DNA of 36,596 bases from Nitriliruptorales bacterium (GTDB lineage: Bacteria > Actinomycetota > Nitriliruptoria > Nitriliruptorales > Nitriliruptoraceae): the NCBI GenBank assembly GCA_030835875.1, contig JAURQY010000028.1, forward strand, positions 1-36,596, written 5' to 3'. The notes under the pieces are model-generated. The model saw nothing but the letters and a program-made list of their open reading frames with translations, ran no database searches and was not told where the DNA came from. Below are positions 1 to 8,136 of the stretch, piece after piece. Position 1 is the first letter of the stretch, and every line of letters begins with the position of its first letter. The translations under genes were made by a program, and so were the position numbers.

Positions 1-222
1 GTCGCGCCGCACGTCGAGACGCTCCTCGAGCTGCGCCGCCGCGCCCGCGAGGACCGGCGGTACGGAGACGCCGACGCGATCCGCGACGCGCTGCTCGCCG
101 CCGGCATCGAGGTCCGCGATGGTGCGGGGGAGACCGGCTGGGAGTTCACCGACCCGCTCGCGGACTCGCTCGCCGACGCGCTCGCTCAGGGCGCAGGCCG
201 CGACGCAGCCGCTGCGGAGTAG
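1..222 (+). CDS. cysS: cysteinyl-tRNA synthetase, C-terminal end (partial)
   Basis: The window opens inside this gene; the last 73 residues and a TAG stop are visible in frame 1. The segment reads as the C-terminal helical region of a class I cysteinyl-tRNA synthetase, with the typical pattern of an Arg/Ala-rich helix, then 'ADAIRDALLAAGIEV', then a short 'GW.F' end that in the family follows the D-T-P-x-G-x-x-W motif. The enzyme charges tRNA-Cys with cysteine in the cytoplasm. None of the catalytic motifs (HIGH, KMSKS, zinc ligands) is inside the window, so the call rests on the tail alone; a MshC-type ligase tail is the main alternative. The stop codon TAG (220-222) begins a TAGCCT hexamer that may serve the next gene. 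Confidence 0.7.
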   Translation, partial: VAPHVETLLELRRRAREDRRYGDADAIRDALLAAGIEVRDGAGETGWEFTDPLADSLADALAQGAGRDAAAAE

Positions 223-225
223 CCT
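220..225 (+). promoter_or_regulatory. candidate -10 element for panD, starting in the cysS stop codon
   Basis: TAGCCT fits the actinobacterial -10 pattern TANNNT and begins with the TAG stop of the upstream gene. It lies 43 bases before the panD start, which leaves a leader of about 37 nt that carries a GCGAGGT ribosome-binding site. No convincing -35 is visible. Confidence 0.4.
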
Positions 226-268
226 TCGGCGGCTCGCCAACCTGCTCATCGGCTCCTGCGAGGTCCCC

Positions 269-628
269 GTGCGGCGCACGCTCATGAAGTCGAAACTTCA
301 TCGCGCAACGGTGACGGTGGCGGACCTCGACTACATCGGCTCGGTCACCATCGACCGTGATCTGATGGACGCAGCGGACCTCCTGCCGCACGAGCGTGTG
401 CAGGTCCTCGACGTCACCAATGGGGCAAGGCTCGAGACCTACGTCATCGAGGGAGAACGGGGGAGCGGGACGATCGGTATCAACGGTGCCGCTGCGCATC
501 TCGTGCATCCCGGTGATGTCGTGCTGATCGTGAGCTTCGCCGAGTTCGAGGAGGACGAGGCGCGCACGTGGGAGCCGACCGTCGTACTCGTTGATGATCA
601 CAACCGGGTCGCTCGCATCCTGCCATGA
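269..628 (+). CDS. panD: aspartate 1-decarboxylase (pyruvoyl-dependent)
   Basis: This enzyme converts L-aspartate to beta-alanine for pantothenate and CoA synthesis. The 119-residue product has the diagnostic N-terminus 'MRRTLMKSKLHRATVT', the self-processing Gly24-Ser25 pair in 'YIGSVTID' (the Ser becomes the pyruvoyl group), the conserved 'GINGAAAHLVHPGD' block and 'EARTW'. I chose GTG 269 rather than ATG 284. It restores the family's RT-x-x-x-x-K-L-H-R spacing, so that Gly-Ser falls at 24-25 as in the E. coli enzyme, and it has GCGAGGT a few bases upstream. Cytoplasmic tetramer in characterised members. Placement after cysS is not the usual panB/panC context, so beta-alanine synthesis appears uncoupled from the rest of the pathway here. 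Confidence 0.95.
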   Translation: MRRTLMKSKLHRATVTVADLDYIGSVTIDRDLMDAADLLPHERVQVLDVTNGARLETYVIEGERGSGTIGINGAAAHLVHPGDVVLIVSFAEFEEDEARTWEPTVVLVDDHNRVARILP

Positions 629-674
629 TGGGAGCGGCCCAGCGACTCGGCCTGTGGCCAGGGAGGACAATCTG

Positions 675-1103
675 ATGGTGAGCGTCTTCACCCGCATAAT
701 CCGAGGAGAGCTCCCGGGCCGGTTCGTCTGGCGCGACGATCGCGTCGTCGCCTTCCTCACCATCGCCCCGGTCACGACCGGCCACGTGCTCGTCGTGCCT
801 GTCGATGAGGTCGAGCAGTGGATCGACCTCGACGCGGAACTCTGGTCCCGGGTCGCCGGCATCGCGCGCGAGATCGGGCGCGCCCTCCAGTCCGTGTTCG
901 ATGCGCCGCGGATCGGGCAAATGATCGCCGGGTTCGAGGTCCCGCACGTGCACGTCCACGTGCTCCCGGCCTACGACCTCGATGACATCGGCTTCGGTGG
1001 CGCCGACTCCTCGCCCGACCCCGATGTCCTCGATGCTGCTGCGGTCCGCATCAGAGCAGCCCTGAGGGGACTCGGTCACACCGACGTCGTGCCGGAGGGC
1101 TGA
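675..1103 (+). CDS. HIT-family (histidine triad) hydrolase
   Basis: The 142-residue product has the histidine triad 'HVHVHVLP' (residues about 93-100), in which the central His is the nucleophile attacking an AMP-linked phosphate in nucleotide phosphoramidates or dinucleotides. The N-terminal 'FTRIIRGELPGRFVWRDD' and 'PVTTGHVLVVP' are standard for the bacterial HIT/HinT group. ATG 675 is preceded by a good GGGAGGAC ribosome-binding site (661-668), so the in-frame extension upstream is not needed. It lies 46 bases after panD and ends six bases from the convergent ABC gene. Physiological substrate is not predictable from sequence. Confidence 0.88.
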   Translation: MVSVFTRIIRGELPGRFVWRDDRVVAFLTIAPVTTGHVLVVPVDEVEQWIDLDAELWSRVAGIAREIGRALQSVFDAPRIGQMIAGFEVPHVHVHVLPAYDLDDIGFGGADSSPDPDVLDAAAVRIRAALRGLGHTDVVPEG

Positions 1104-1114
1104 CGGCCGTCAGC
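1099..1114. terminator. 16-bp perfect palindrome over two convergent stop codons
   Basis: GCTGACGGCCGTCAGC is its own reverse complement. It contains the TGA of the HIT gene (1101-1103) and the TGA of the minus-strand ABC gene (1110-1112). It can fold as a 6-bp stem with a GGCC loop from either strand, but there is no U tract, so bidirectional termination is only a possibility. Confidence 0.35.
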
Positions 1115-2912
1115 GTCGCTCGGCGGACGATGGGCGTGTCTCGACGGACCAGCGGGCGTGGAGGCGCGCGTACGGCCCGTCGACGGGCAGGAGCTCCGCA
1201 TGGGTCCCGTCCTGGACGAGCCGGCCGTCGGCCAGGACCAGGATCCGATCCGCATGCTCCGCCGTCGCGAGCCGGTGGGCCACCGTGATGCTCGTCCTCC
1301 CGGCGGTGAGCCTTGCGACCGCACGGCGCAGTCGGACATCGAGCGCCGGGTCGACAGCGCTCGTCGCCTCGTCGAGGATCAGCAGGTCAGGGTCGGCGGC
1401 CCAGGCGCGAGCGAGCGCGATGAGCTGCCGCTCGCCGGAGGACAGGCGAGAACCGCGTTCGCCCGCTCGCGTGCGCAGTCCGTCCGGCAGTGCGGCGATC
1501 CATGCATCGAGCCCGAGCGCGGCGAACGCGGCCATCACCTTCGTGTCGTCCGCTGACGGATCCCCGTAGCGGACGTTGTCGGCCACCGTCGCGTCGAGGA
1601 CGAACGGGTCCTGTGGCACGAACGCGACCCTCCGTCGCAGCTCCTCGGTCCTGATCGACTCGAGCGGGACGCCACCGAGCAGGATCGAACCATCGGGTGG
1701 TTCCTGGAGCCGTGCGAGGAGCTTCACGAGGGTGGACTTCCCCGACCCGGTCCGTCCGACGATCGCGACCCGACGCCCGGGAGTGATGTCGACGGAGACG
1801 TCCCGGAGCACCACCGTCCCGTCCGGGTACGCGTAGGTCAGGCGGTCGACGGCGATCGCGAGGGGCCCTGCGGCAGGCGACCGGCCATGGGTCGGTCGTG
1901 GGTCGACCGGGGTGTCAAGCACGTCGAGGACGCGTCGGAGTCCCGCCGCAGCGGACTGCGCCTGGTCGAGGATCTCGACGAGGAGCTGCACCGGTGCGAC
2001 GAACACGGTCACGAGCAGCAGGAACGCCACCAGACGTCCCGCGGTCAGACCAGTGGCGTCCGCCGTGGCGATCCCGATCGCCACGATCGCGATGGTCATC
2101 AGCGCCGCGAAGACCTCCGAGGTGGAGAACAGGCTGGCGCCGAGCAGTCGTGTGCGGGACTCCGTGCGGAACTGCCGCTCGAGTGCGGCACCGACGTCGG
2201 CGCCGATCCGCTCCTCGGCAGCGAAGGCACGGATGGTCGGGAGACCGCTGATCGCCTCGCCCGCGATGGCGAGCGAGTCGGCCGCGCGCGTCCGGACCCG
2301 GTCGTACCGACGTGCGAGGACCCGCTGCGCCGCGAGCAGCGTCATCGCGTAGAGCACGGCGATGCCGAGCACGACTCCTGCGAGGAGGGGATCGAACACG
2401 ACCATCAGCGTCGCGACGACCGCGAGCTGCGAGACGCCGACCAGCATCCCGATCCCACCCCACTCGATGAACTGCGTGATCGCGTCGATGTCACCGGTGA
2501 CCCGTGCGACGAGTGCACCACGGCGCTCGGCTGCGAGCGTCAGCGTGGGCACGGCATGCAGGTGGCGGAACACGTGGACGCGCAGCTCGTGGAGCCCCCG
2601 GGCGGCAGCGCGGACCAGCCGGTACATCGCCTGCCAGGAGGCGACAGCGGCGATGAGCGCGATCGCTGCGGCGAGGGCTCCGAGACGACCGGCAGCGACG
2701 ACGTCAGGGCCCGCGCTCGCGAGGACCTGCTCGTCGAGCAGACGCTGGAGCGCCACCGGGACGACCAGGGCCCCCACCGCACCCACTAGTGCGAGCGCTG
2801 CGGTCAGCACGAGACCGCGGCTGAGCGAGGGTGCGACCCGTGCTGCCTCTCGCAGGCCCGCGACGAGCGTCCGACGGGACGCGCTCGCTCCGATGCCGCC
2901 CGCGCGGCTCAA
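1110..2912 (-). CDS. ABC exporter half-transporter, catalytically consensus NBD
   Basis: This 600-residue half-transporter has an N-terminal membrane domain of about six hydrophobic segments (roughly residues 25-310) and a C-terminal ATPase domain. The ATPase has Walker A 'GRTGSGKST' (386-394), a Q-loop in 'VAFVPQDPF', Walker B 'LLILDEATSAVD' with the catalytic Glu, and a normal H-loop 'VAHRLAT'. Its signature motif is altered to 'LSSGERQL' instead of LSGGQ. It starts with TTG at 2912, overlapping the TGA of the preceding half-transporter (TTGA), so the two are translationally coupled and very likely form one heterodimer. It is the last gene of the minus-strand unit. The substrate is unknown; families with this layout export drugs, peptides or lipids. 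Confidence 0.9.
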   Translation of the reverse strand: MSRAGGIGASASRRTLVAGLREAARVAPSLSRGLVLTAALALVGAVGALVVPVALQRLLDEQVLASAGPDVVAAGRLGALAAAIALIAAVASWQAMYRLVRAAARGLHELRVHVFRHLHAVPTLTLAAERRGALVARVTGDIDAITQFIEWGGIGMLVGVSQLAVVATLMVVFDPLLAGVVLGIAVLYAMTLLAAQRVLARRYDRVRTRAADSLAIAGEAISGLPTIRAFAAEERIGADVGAALERQFRTESRTRLLGASLFSTSEVFAALMTIAIVAIGIATADATGLTAGRLVAFLLLVTVFVAPVQLLVEILDQAQSAAAGLRRVLDVLDTPVDPRPTHGRSPAAGPLAIAVDRLTYAYPDGTVVLRDVSVDITPGRRVAIVGRTGSGKSTLVKLLARLQEPPDGSILLGGVPLESIRTEELRRRVAFVPQDPFVLDATVADNVRYGDPSADDTKVMAAFAALGLDAWIAALPDGLRTRAGERGSRLSSGERQLIALARAWAADPDLLILDEATSAVDPALDVRLRRAVARLTAGRTSITVAHRLATAEHADRILVLADGRLVQDGTHAELLPVDGPYARLHARWSVETRPSSAERR

Positions 2913-4747
2913 CGGACCGCCGTGTCCCGGGCGTAGGCCTCGACCAGCACGGCGTAGCCCGGCGAGGCCGTGAGCAGTGTCTCATGCGTCCCCGTGGCGG
3001 CGATCCGTCCGGACTCGATGTGGACGACCTCGTCCGAGGCCATGATGCTCGATGGGCGCGATGCGACGAGCACGACCGTCAGGTCGGCCTGTCCCGTCCG
3101 AGGCGCGGACGTGCGGAGCCCCTCGAGGATCTCGGCCTCGACCTCCGCATCAAGGGCTGACGTCGCGTCGTCGAGCATGAGGATGCGCGGACCCCGCGCG
3201 AGTGCTCGTGCGAGCCCGAGTCGCTGCTGCTGACCGCCCGACAGCTGCGTCCCCCGCTCACCGACACGTGTCGCGATTCCATCCGGCAGGGCATCGATGA
3301 CGTCCTCGAGCCGTGCAGCTCGGACCGCCCGGGTCACGTCCGCGTCCGAGACGGTGGGATCATCGAGCGTGATGTTGTCGCGGATCGACCGGTCGAGGAT
3401 GAACGGTTCCTGGCTGACGTACGTCACGGTCGATGCGACCGTTCCCTTTGTGAGGTCCCGGACGTCGATCCCGTCGAGCAGGACCCGACCCTCGTCCGGC
3501 TCCCAGAGGTGCGCGATCAGGCGGGTGAGCGACGACTTCCCGCTGCCCGTCGCTCCGACGAGGGCATAGGTGCGCCCGGCCTGCAACGTCAGGTCGATGT
3601 CGATGAGGGCCGGGTGTCCACCGGGGTAGCGCAGGCTCGCGCGCTCGATGCGCAGCAGCGGCGACCGTCCTCCCGGTGGCGTCCCGTCACCGGTGGGGAG
3701 GGTCCGCTCCCCGTGCGACGGGCGGTCGGTCACGTCCAGCACCGTGCGCACGCGGTGCCAGCCCGCCACGGACTGGGCCGCATCCCAGACCAGATAGCCG
3801 ATGAGCCGGGTCGGCACGACGAGGAGCGACAGCAGGTATGCGATGGTGACGAGGTCGCTTGGACCGACCGCTCCGCGCGCGACGAGCGTGGTCGCGTAGG
3901 CCAGCAGTGCGATCGAACCGAGGGTGGGTCCGAGATCCGTCACGGTCCGGAACGCGGTCCACGAGCGGCCGAGGCGCATCAGCGCATCGCGCTGTCTGCC
4001 TGACGCGGCGCGGAAGCGCTCGACCTCCTCCGCTTCACGTCCGAGCGCTCGGATCGTGAGCGCGCCATCGAAGCTCTCGTGTGCGACGCCGGCCGATCGC
4101 CCGACCGCAGCCTGGACCTCCTGCATGTTCCGGAACGCCGCCCAGCTCCCGATCCCGTCGACAGCGACGACGGCGATCATCACACCACCCGCGATGAGGC
4201 CGAGTCGGACGTCGATCGTCAGGACCAGTCCCATCGCACCGACGAGCAGGAGGAGCGACCCGAGGGCGAAGGGGAGCGGGGCGAGCAGTCCTGTCGCCTT
4301 CTTCGTGTCGTTCCCGGAGACGGCGAGCAGGTCACCGACACCACGGGTCGCGTACCAGCGGAGCGACAGGCCGAGCTGGTGCTGGACCACCTGTCGACGC
4401 AGCGCCTGCTCGGTCCGGAGCTGCCACCAGGCGGCCGCGCCGCGACGGAGCACGATGCTGACCGACCGCCAGATCGCGACGCCGCCGAGCACGGCCGCCG
4501 TCTCACGGATGCCGACGCCCGTCACCCCCTCCGCGGCGAACGCCGGGAGGACGACCTCCTCGGTGATCCAGCCGATGACGCCGGCGGAGACGACGATGGT
4601 CGCGGCGAAGGAGATCGCCCCCACGATCGACAGGATGGCAGCCGTCCGCTGAGCGCTCGCGTAGCGACGCGAGAGCCCGATGGCGTCCCCGACGAGCCGA
4701 CGGGGCGTCACCGGAGCCTCCGTCGCCGGCGACGGACGCACCGTCAC
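2909..4747 (-). CDS. ABC exporter half-transporter, degenerate NBD
   Basis: The 612-residue product has a six-segment membrane domain (about residues 35-330) and an ATPase domain with Walker A 'GATGSGKSS' (398-406) and a canonical signature 'LSGGQQQR'. The Walker B ends 'LMLDDATSALD', with Asp where the catalytic Glu should be, and the H-loop His is replaced ('VASRPSS'). These two changes define the degenerate nucleotide site known from heterodimeric exporters such as TmrAB, BmrCD and TM287/288. The partner at 1110-2912 has the complementary defect in its signature motif. The GTG start at 4747 overlaps the stop of the upstream fusion gene (GTGA). The C-terminal half of this protein therefore probably regulates rather than drives hydrolysis. 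Confidence 0.9.
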   Translation of the reverse strand: MTVRPSPATEAPVTPRRLVGDAIGLSRRYASAQRTAAILSIVGAISFAATIVVSAGVIGWITEEVVLPAFAAEGVTGVGIRETAAVLGGVAIWRSVSIVLRRGAAAWWQLRTEQALRRQVVQHQLGLSLRWYATRGVGDLLAVSGNDTKKATGLLAPLPFALGSLLLLVGAMGLVLTIDVRLGLIAGGVMIAVVAVDGIGSWAAFRNMQEVQAAVGRSAGVAHESFDGALTIRALGREAEEVERFRAASGRQRDALMRLGRSWTAFRTVTDLGPTLGSIALLAYATTLVARGAVGPSDLVTIAYLLSLLVVPTRLIGYLVWDAAQSVAGWHRVRTVLDVTDRPSHGERTLPTGDGTPPGGRSPLLRIERASLRYPGGHPALIDIDLTLQAGRTYALVGATGSGKSSLTRLIAHLWEPDEGRVLLDGIDVRDLTKGTVASTVTYVSQEPFILDRSIRDNITLDDPTVSDADVTRAVRAARLEDVIDALPDGIATRVGERGTQLSGGQQQRLGLARALARGPRILMLDDATSALDAEVEAEILEGLRTSAPRTGQADLTVVLVASRPSSIMASDEVVHIESGRIAATGTHETLLTASPGYAVLVEAYARDTAVR

Positions 4748-6297
4748 GCGCCGCTCCGGTCCGCCCCGGGTTCGGGCCGTGGCGTCAGCAGCTGGTCGAC
4801 GGGTGCATGGTTGTCGGTCAGCAACGGCGCATCTGCGACGCGTACCGCGAGCGCCTGATCTGAGACCACCACATCGTCTCGCCCACGCGCGCGGTTCCGC
4901 GCCACGATCGCATCGAGCGGCAGAGGGCGGTCCGATGCGATGACCACATGGTTCCCACCGCGCCCGTCGGCCCGCTCGAGGACGGCGACATGCGCGAACA
5001 CGTCCCCGATGGTCGCGACCTCGGCGTGGAGGAGGTCGCGTGGGCCATGGTCGATGATGTTGAGGATGTAGATGCCGTCCGGCGCCATGAGCGCCTGCAG
5101 GTCCGCGGTGAACTCGCGGGTCGTGAGGTGCCAGGGCACTGCGATGCCACCGAACGCGTCGCCGATGACGAGGTCGAAGGGCGCGACCGCAGCAGCGTCG
5201 CCGGCGGCCGACGCGACGAGGTCCGCGACAGCGCGCCGGGCGTCACCCGTGACGATGCGGACGTCGTCGCCCGGCGCGAACCCGAGCCGCTCGTCCGCGA
5301 TCGCGATGACCGCCGGGTCGAGCTCGAGCACGACCTGCATCGACCCGGGATGCTCGCTGCGGAGGTAGCGGGGCATCGTGAGCCCGCCCGCGCCGATGTG
5401 CAGCGCGCGCAGCGGTCGGCCGTCGGGCGCGAGCGCACCGATCGCATCCCCGTACCACGCGGTGTAGGTGAACGAGAGGACGGTCGGGTCGTCGAGGTCC
5501 ACGTGGCTGTGCGGCAGCGTGTCGAGCCACAGCACCCGGCCGCTGTCGCTCCGTGGGTCCTCACGCACCGCGATGCAGTAGTAGGTCGACTCCTCCTCGC
5601 ACGGCCCGTCGGTCGCGAGGGACGCACCGATCGCGAGCGCGGCGAGCACGAGGGGCGCGATGCCGAGCAGCGGCGTCGACCCGTCCGCGCCGAGGCGTCC
5701 GAGCGCCCGTCCCGCGCCGGCACGTGCCAGGCCGATCGCGACGACCACGCCACCGAGGACGAGCAGGACCGCGAGCACGCGGATGGTCGCCCGGGTCGGG
5801 AACAGCGCCACGAGCACGAAGCCCGTGAGGAACGTCCCCGCGATGCCGCCGAAGGTGGAGATGGCCGACAGCCGTCCGACGACGCTGCCGGTGCGCTCGA
5901 GCGAGTCGAGCTGGAGCTTGATCACGACCGGCGTCACGGCGGACAGCACGGCCGCGGGGACGAGCACGGCGAGGGTCGAGAGGATCACGGCCGTGGCGGG
6001 TCCGGTGCCGCGCAGCCCCGCGCCGAGCACGTCGACGATCGGGACGGTGAACGCGGCGAGCGCACCGCTCGCGACGAGCAGCGGGGCGAGCAGTCGGCGC
6101 GGCGCGGTGCGGTCGGCCGCCCGACCGCCCAGCCACGTCCCGAGTGCGATGCCGGCGAGGACGACGCCGATGATCGCCGTGTACGTCTCGATGGTGTTGC
6201 CGACGTAGGGGATGAGGAGGCGCGCCGCGAGCAGCTCGAGGACGAGCACGGCGGCGGAGGACAGGAAGACGAGGAGCGACGCGACGGGGGACGGCAT
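4744..6297 (-). CDS. membrane protein fused to a spermidine-synthase-like domain
   Basis: The 517-residue product has an N-terminal half with about eight hydrophobic segments, beginning with 'SLLVFLSSAAVLVLELLAAR' and 'GIALGTWLGGRAADR', as in MFS-like spermidine-synthase fusions. The C-terminal Rossmann domain has 'ALHIGAGGLTMPRYL', the acidic strand end 'VLELDPAVIAIA', 'GDARRAV' and 'FDLVIGDAFGGIAVPWHL'. The GGGDG decarboxy-SAM motif of true spermidine synthases is GAGGL here, so aminopropyl transfer is doubtful. The first gene of a coupled unit with the two ABC half-transporters. ATG 6297 has no Shine-Dalgarno, but TACCCT lies eight bases upstream, so a leaderless message is likely. Longer in-frame extensions run into ettA antisense and are not supported. 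Confidence 0.82.
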   Translation of the reverse strand: MPSPVASLLVFLSSAAVLVLELLAARLLIPYVGNTIETYTAIIGVVLAGIALGTWLGGRAADRTAPRRLLAPLLVASGALAAFTVPIVDVLGAGLRGTGPATAVILSTLAVLVPAAVLSAVTPVVIKLQLDSLERTGSVVGRLSAISTFGGIAGTFLTGFVLVALFPTRATIRVLAVLLVLGGVVVAIGLARAGAGRALGRLGADGSTPLLGIAPLVLAALAIGASLATDGPCEEESTYYCIAVREDPRSDSGRVLWLDTLPHSHVDLDDPTVLSFTYTAWYGDAIGALAPDGRPLRALHIGAGGLTMPRYLRSEHPGSMQVVLELDPAVIAIADERLGFAPGDDVRIVTGDARRAVADLVASAAGDAAAVAPFDLVIGDAFGGIAVPWHLTTREFTADLQALMAPDGIYILNIIDHGPRDLLHAEVATIGDVFAHVAVLERADGRGGNHVVIASDRPLPLDAIVARNRARGRDDVVVSDQALAVRVADAPLLTDNHAPVDQLLTPRPEPGADRSGA

Positions 6298-6305
6298 GGT
6301 GCCGG

Positions 6306-6311
6306 AGGGTA
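6306..6311 (-). promoter_or_regulatory. candidate leaderless promoter -10 for the spermidine-synthase-like gene
   Basis: On the minus strand TACCCT is followed by eight bases and then the ATG at 6297. No ribosome-binding site lies between them, so the transcript would begin at or next to the start codon. Confidence 0.45.
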
Positions 6312-6317
6312 GGCGAC

Positions 6318-6323
6318 TACCGT
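6318..6323 (+). promoter_or_regulatory. candidate -10 element for ettA
   Basis: TACCGT matches TANNNT and lies 41 bases before the ettA GTG. The expected leader of about 34 nt carries GGAGGG (6353-6358). It sits back to back with the minus-strand TACCCT at 6306-6311, which makes this a compact divergent promoter region. Confidence 0.4.
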
Positions 6324-6364
6324 CAGCGCCCCGCAGCGGTCGTCGCAGCGACGGAGGGTCCACG

Positions 6365-8068
6365 GTGGCCGAGTACGTGTATGTGATGAAGGGCCTGTCG
6401 AAGACGGTGCCCGGTGGCAAGAAGGTCCTCGACGACATCTGGCTGTCGTTCCTGCCGGGCGCGAAGATCGGCGTCATCGGCCCGAACGGCGCCGGCAAGT
6501 CGACGCTCATGCGGATCATGGCCGGCGTCGACACCGAGTTCGACGGGGAGGCGTGGCCGGGCAAGGGCGTGCGCGTCGGCTACCTGCCGCAGGAACCGGA
6601 GCTCGACGACGCGCGCACCGTGCGTGAGAACGTGATGGACGCGCTCGGCGAGCAGATGTCGCTGATCGAGGAGTACAACGCGCTGACCATGCAGCTCGCC
6701 GAGCCCATGGACGACGACGCGATGCAGAAGGTCTACGACCGGATGGCCGTCGTCCAGGACGCCATCGATGCTGCCGACGCGTGGGACGTCGAGCGCACCG
6801 TCGAGATCGCGATGGACGCCCTGCGCGTGCCCGACGGCGACGCGGACGTGCGCACGCTCTCCGGCGGCGAGCGACGACGCGTCGCGCTGTGCCGGCTGCT
6901 GCTGACCAAGCCCGACCTGCTGCTGCTCGACGAGCCGACGAACCACCTCGACGCCGACACGGTCGCCTGGCTGCAGCGGCATCTGAACGACTACGCCGGC
7001 ACCGTGATCGCCATCACCCACGACCGCTACTTCCTCGACGAGGTCGCCGGCTGGATCCTCGAGGTGGACCGCGGACGCGGCTACCCCTACGAGGGCAACT
7101 ACTCCGGCTGGCTCGAGCAGAAGCGCGCGCGGCTCGCGAAGGAGGAGAAGGAGGAGTCGGCGCGCCAGAAGCAGCTCGCCGAGGAGGCGGAGTACGTTAA
7201 GCAGACGCCGCAAGGCCGCCGCACCCGTGCGCGTGCGCGCGTCGCCGCCTACGAGACGCTCCTCAACGCCGAGCGTCCGAAGCAGGTGACCAAGCCCGTC
7301 ATCATGATCCCGCCCGGTCCGCGTCTCGGCAACGTCGTCGTCGAGGCCGACGGCGTCGAGAAGGGCTTCGGCGACCGGCTGCTCTACGAGGGGCTGAGCT
7401 TCTCGCTCCCGCCCGGTGCGATCGTCGGCATCATCGGCCCGAACGGTGCGGGCAAGACGACGCTGTTCCGCATGATCGCGACCGCCGCCGGCGTTGCGCA
7501 GGGCGACGATGTGATCGCACCCGATGAGGGCGCGCTGCGCGTCGGTGACACGGTCGTGCTCAGCTACGTCGACCAGTCGCGGGCCGGTCTCGACGCGTCG
7601 AGGTCGGTGTTCGAGGAGATCACCGGCGGCGGCGACTGGGTCCAGCTCGGGAAGACGGAGATGGCGTCGCGCGCCTACTGCGCCGCGTTCGGCTTCGTCG
7701 GCTCCGAGCAGCAGAAGCCCGTCGGGTCGTGCTCGGGCGGTGAGCGCAACCGCATCCAGCTCGCGAAGCTCCTGCAGGAGGAGGCGAACCTGCTGCTCCT
7801 CGACGAGCCGACCAACGACCTCGACGTCGACACGCTGCGCTCGCTCGAGGAGGCGGTGCTCGACTTCGCCGGCTGCGTCGTCGTCACCTCCCACGACCGC
7901 TGGTTCCTCGACCGCGTCGCCACCCACATCCTCGCATTCGAGGGTGACTCGGAGGTGACGTGGTTCCCCGGCGGCTACTCCGAGTACGTCGAGGACCTGC
8001 GCCGTCGCAAGGGTGACGACGCGCTCAACCCGACCCGGGTCCGCTACAAGCCGCTCACCCGCCGCTGA
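6365..8068 (+). CDS. ettA: energy-dependent translational throttle protein EttA (ABC-F)
   Basis: ABC-F ATPase that binds the ribosomal E site and gates entry into elongation according to energy state. The 567-residue product begins 'MAEYVYVMKGLSK', the usual EttA opening. It has two ATPase domains without membrane segments: Walker A 'GPNGAGKST', signature 'LSGGERRR' and Walker B 'LLLLDEPTNHLDADT', then 'GPNGAGKTT', 'CSGGERNR' and 'LLLLDEPTNDLDVDT'. The charged linker 'EEKEESARQKQLAEEAEYV' between them fits the P-site tRNA interaction motif. Both catalytic Glu residues and the 'THDRYFLD'/'SHDRWFLD' H-loops are intact. GTG 6365 is chosen because GGAGGG (6353-6358) sits six bases upstream and the family N-terminus starts there. 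Length matches the usual 555-560 residues. Confidence 0.95.
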   Translation: MAEYVYVMKGLSKTVPGGKKVLDDIWLSFLPGAKIGVIGPNGAGKSTLMRIMAGVDTEFDGEAWPGKGVRVGYLPQEPELDDARTVRENVMDALGEQMSLIEEYNALTMQLAEPMDDDAMQKVYDRMAVVQDAIDAADAWDVERTVEIAMDALRVPDGDADVRTLSGGERRRVALCRLLLTKPDLLLLDEPTNHLDADTVAWLQRHLNDYAGTVIAITHDRYFLDEVAGWILEVDRGRGYPYEGNYSGWLEQKRARLAKEEKEESARQKQLAEEAEYVKQTPQGRRTRARARVAAYETLLNAERPKQVTKPVIMIPPGPRLGNVVVEADGVEKGFGDRLLYEGLSFSLPPGAIVGIIGPNGAGKTTLFRMIATAAGVAQGDDVIAPDEGALRVGDTVVLSYVDQSRAGLDASRSVFEEITGGGDWVQLGKTEMASRAYCAAFGFVGSEQQKPVGSCSGGERNRIQLAKLLQEEANLLLLDEPTNDLDVDTLRSLEEAVLDFAGCVVVTSHDRWFLDRVATHILAFEGDSEVTWFPGGYSEYVEDLRRRKGDDALNPTRVRYKPLTRR

Positions 8069-8136
8069 CGGCCCTCCAGCGCCCGTCGGTCCGCACGGCC
8101 GTCCGGTCCGAACCCTTCCTCGGGCGAGGAGAAGCC

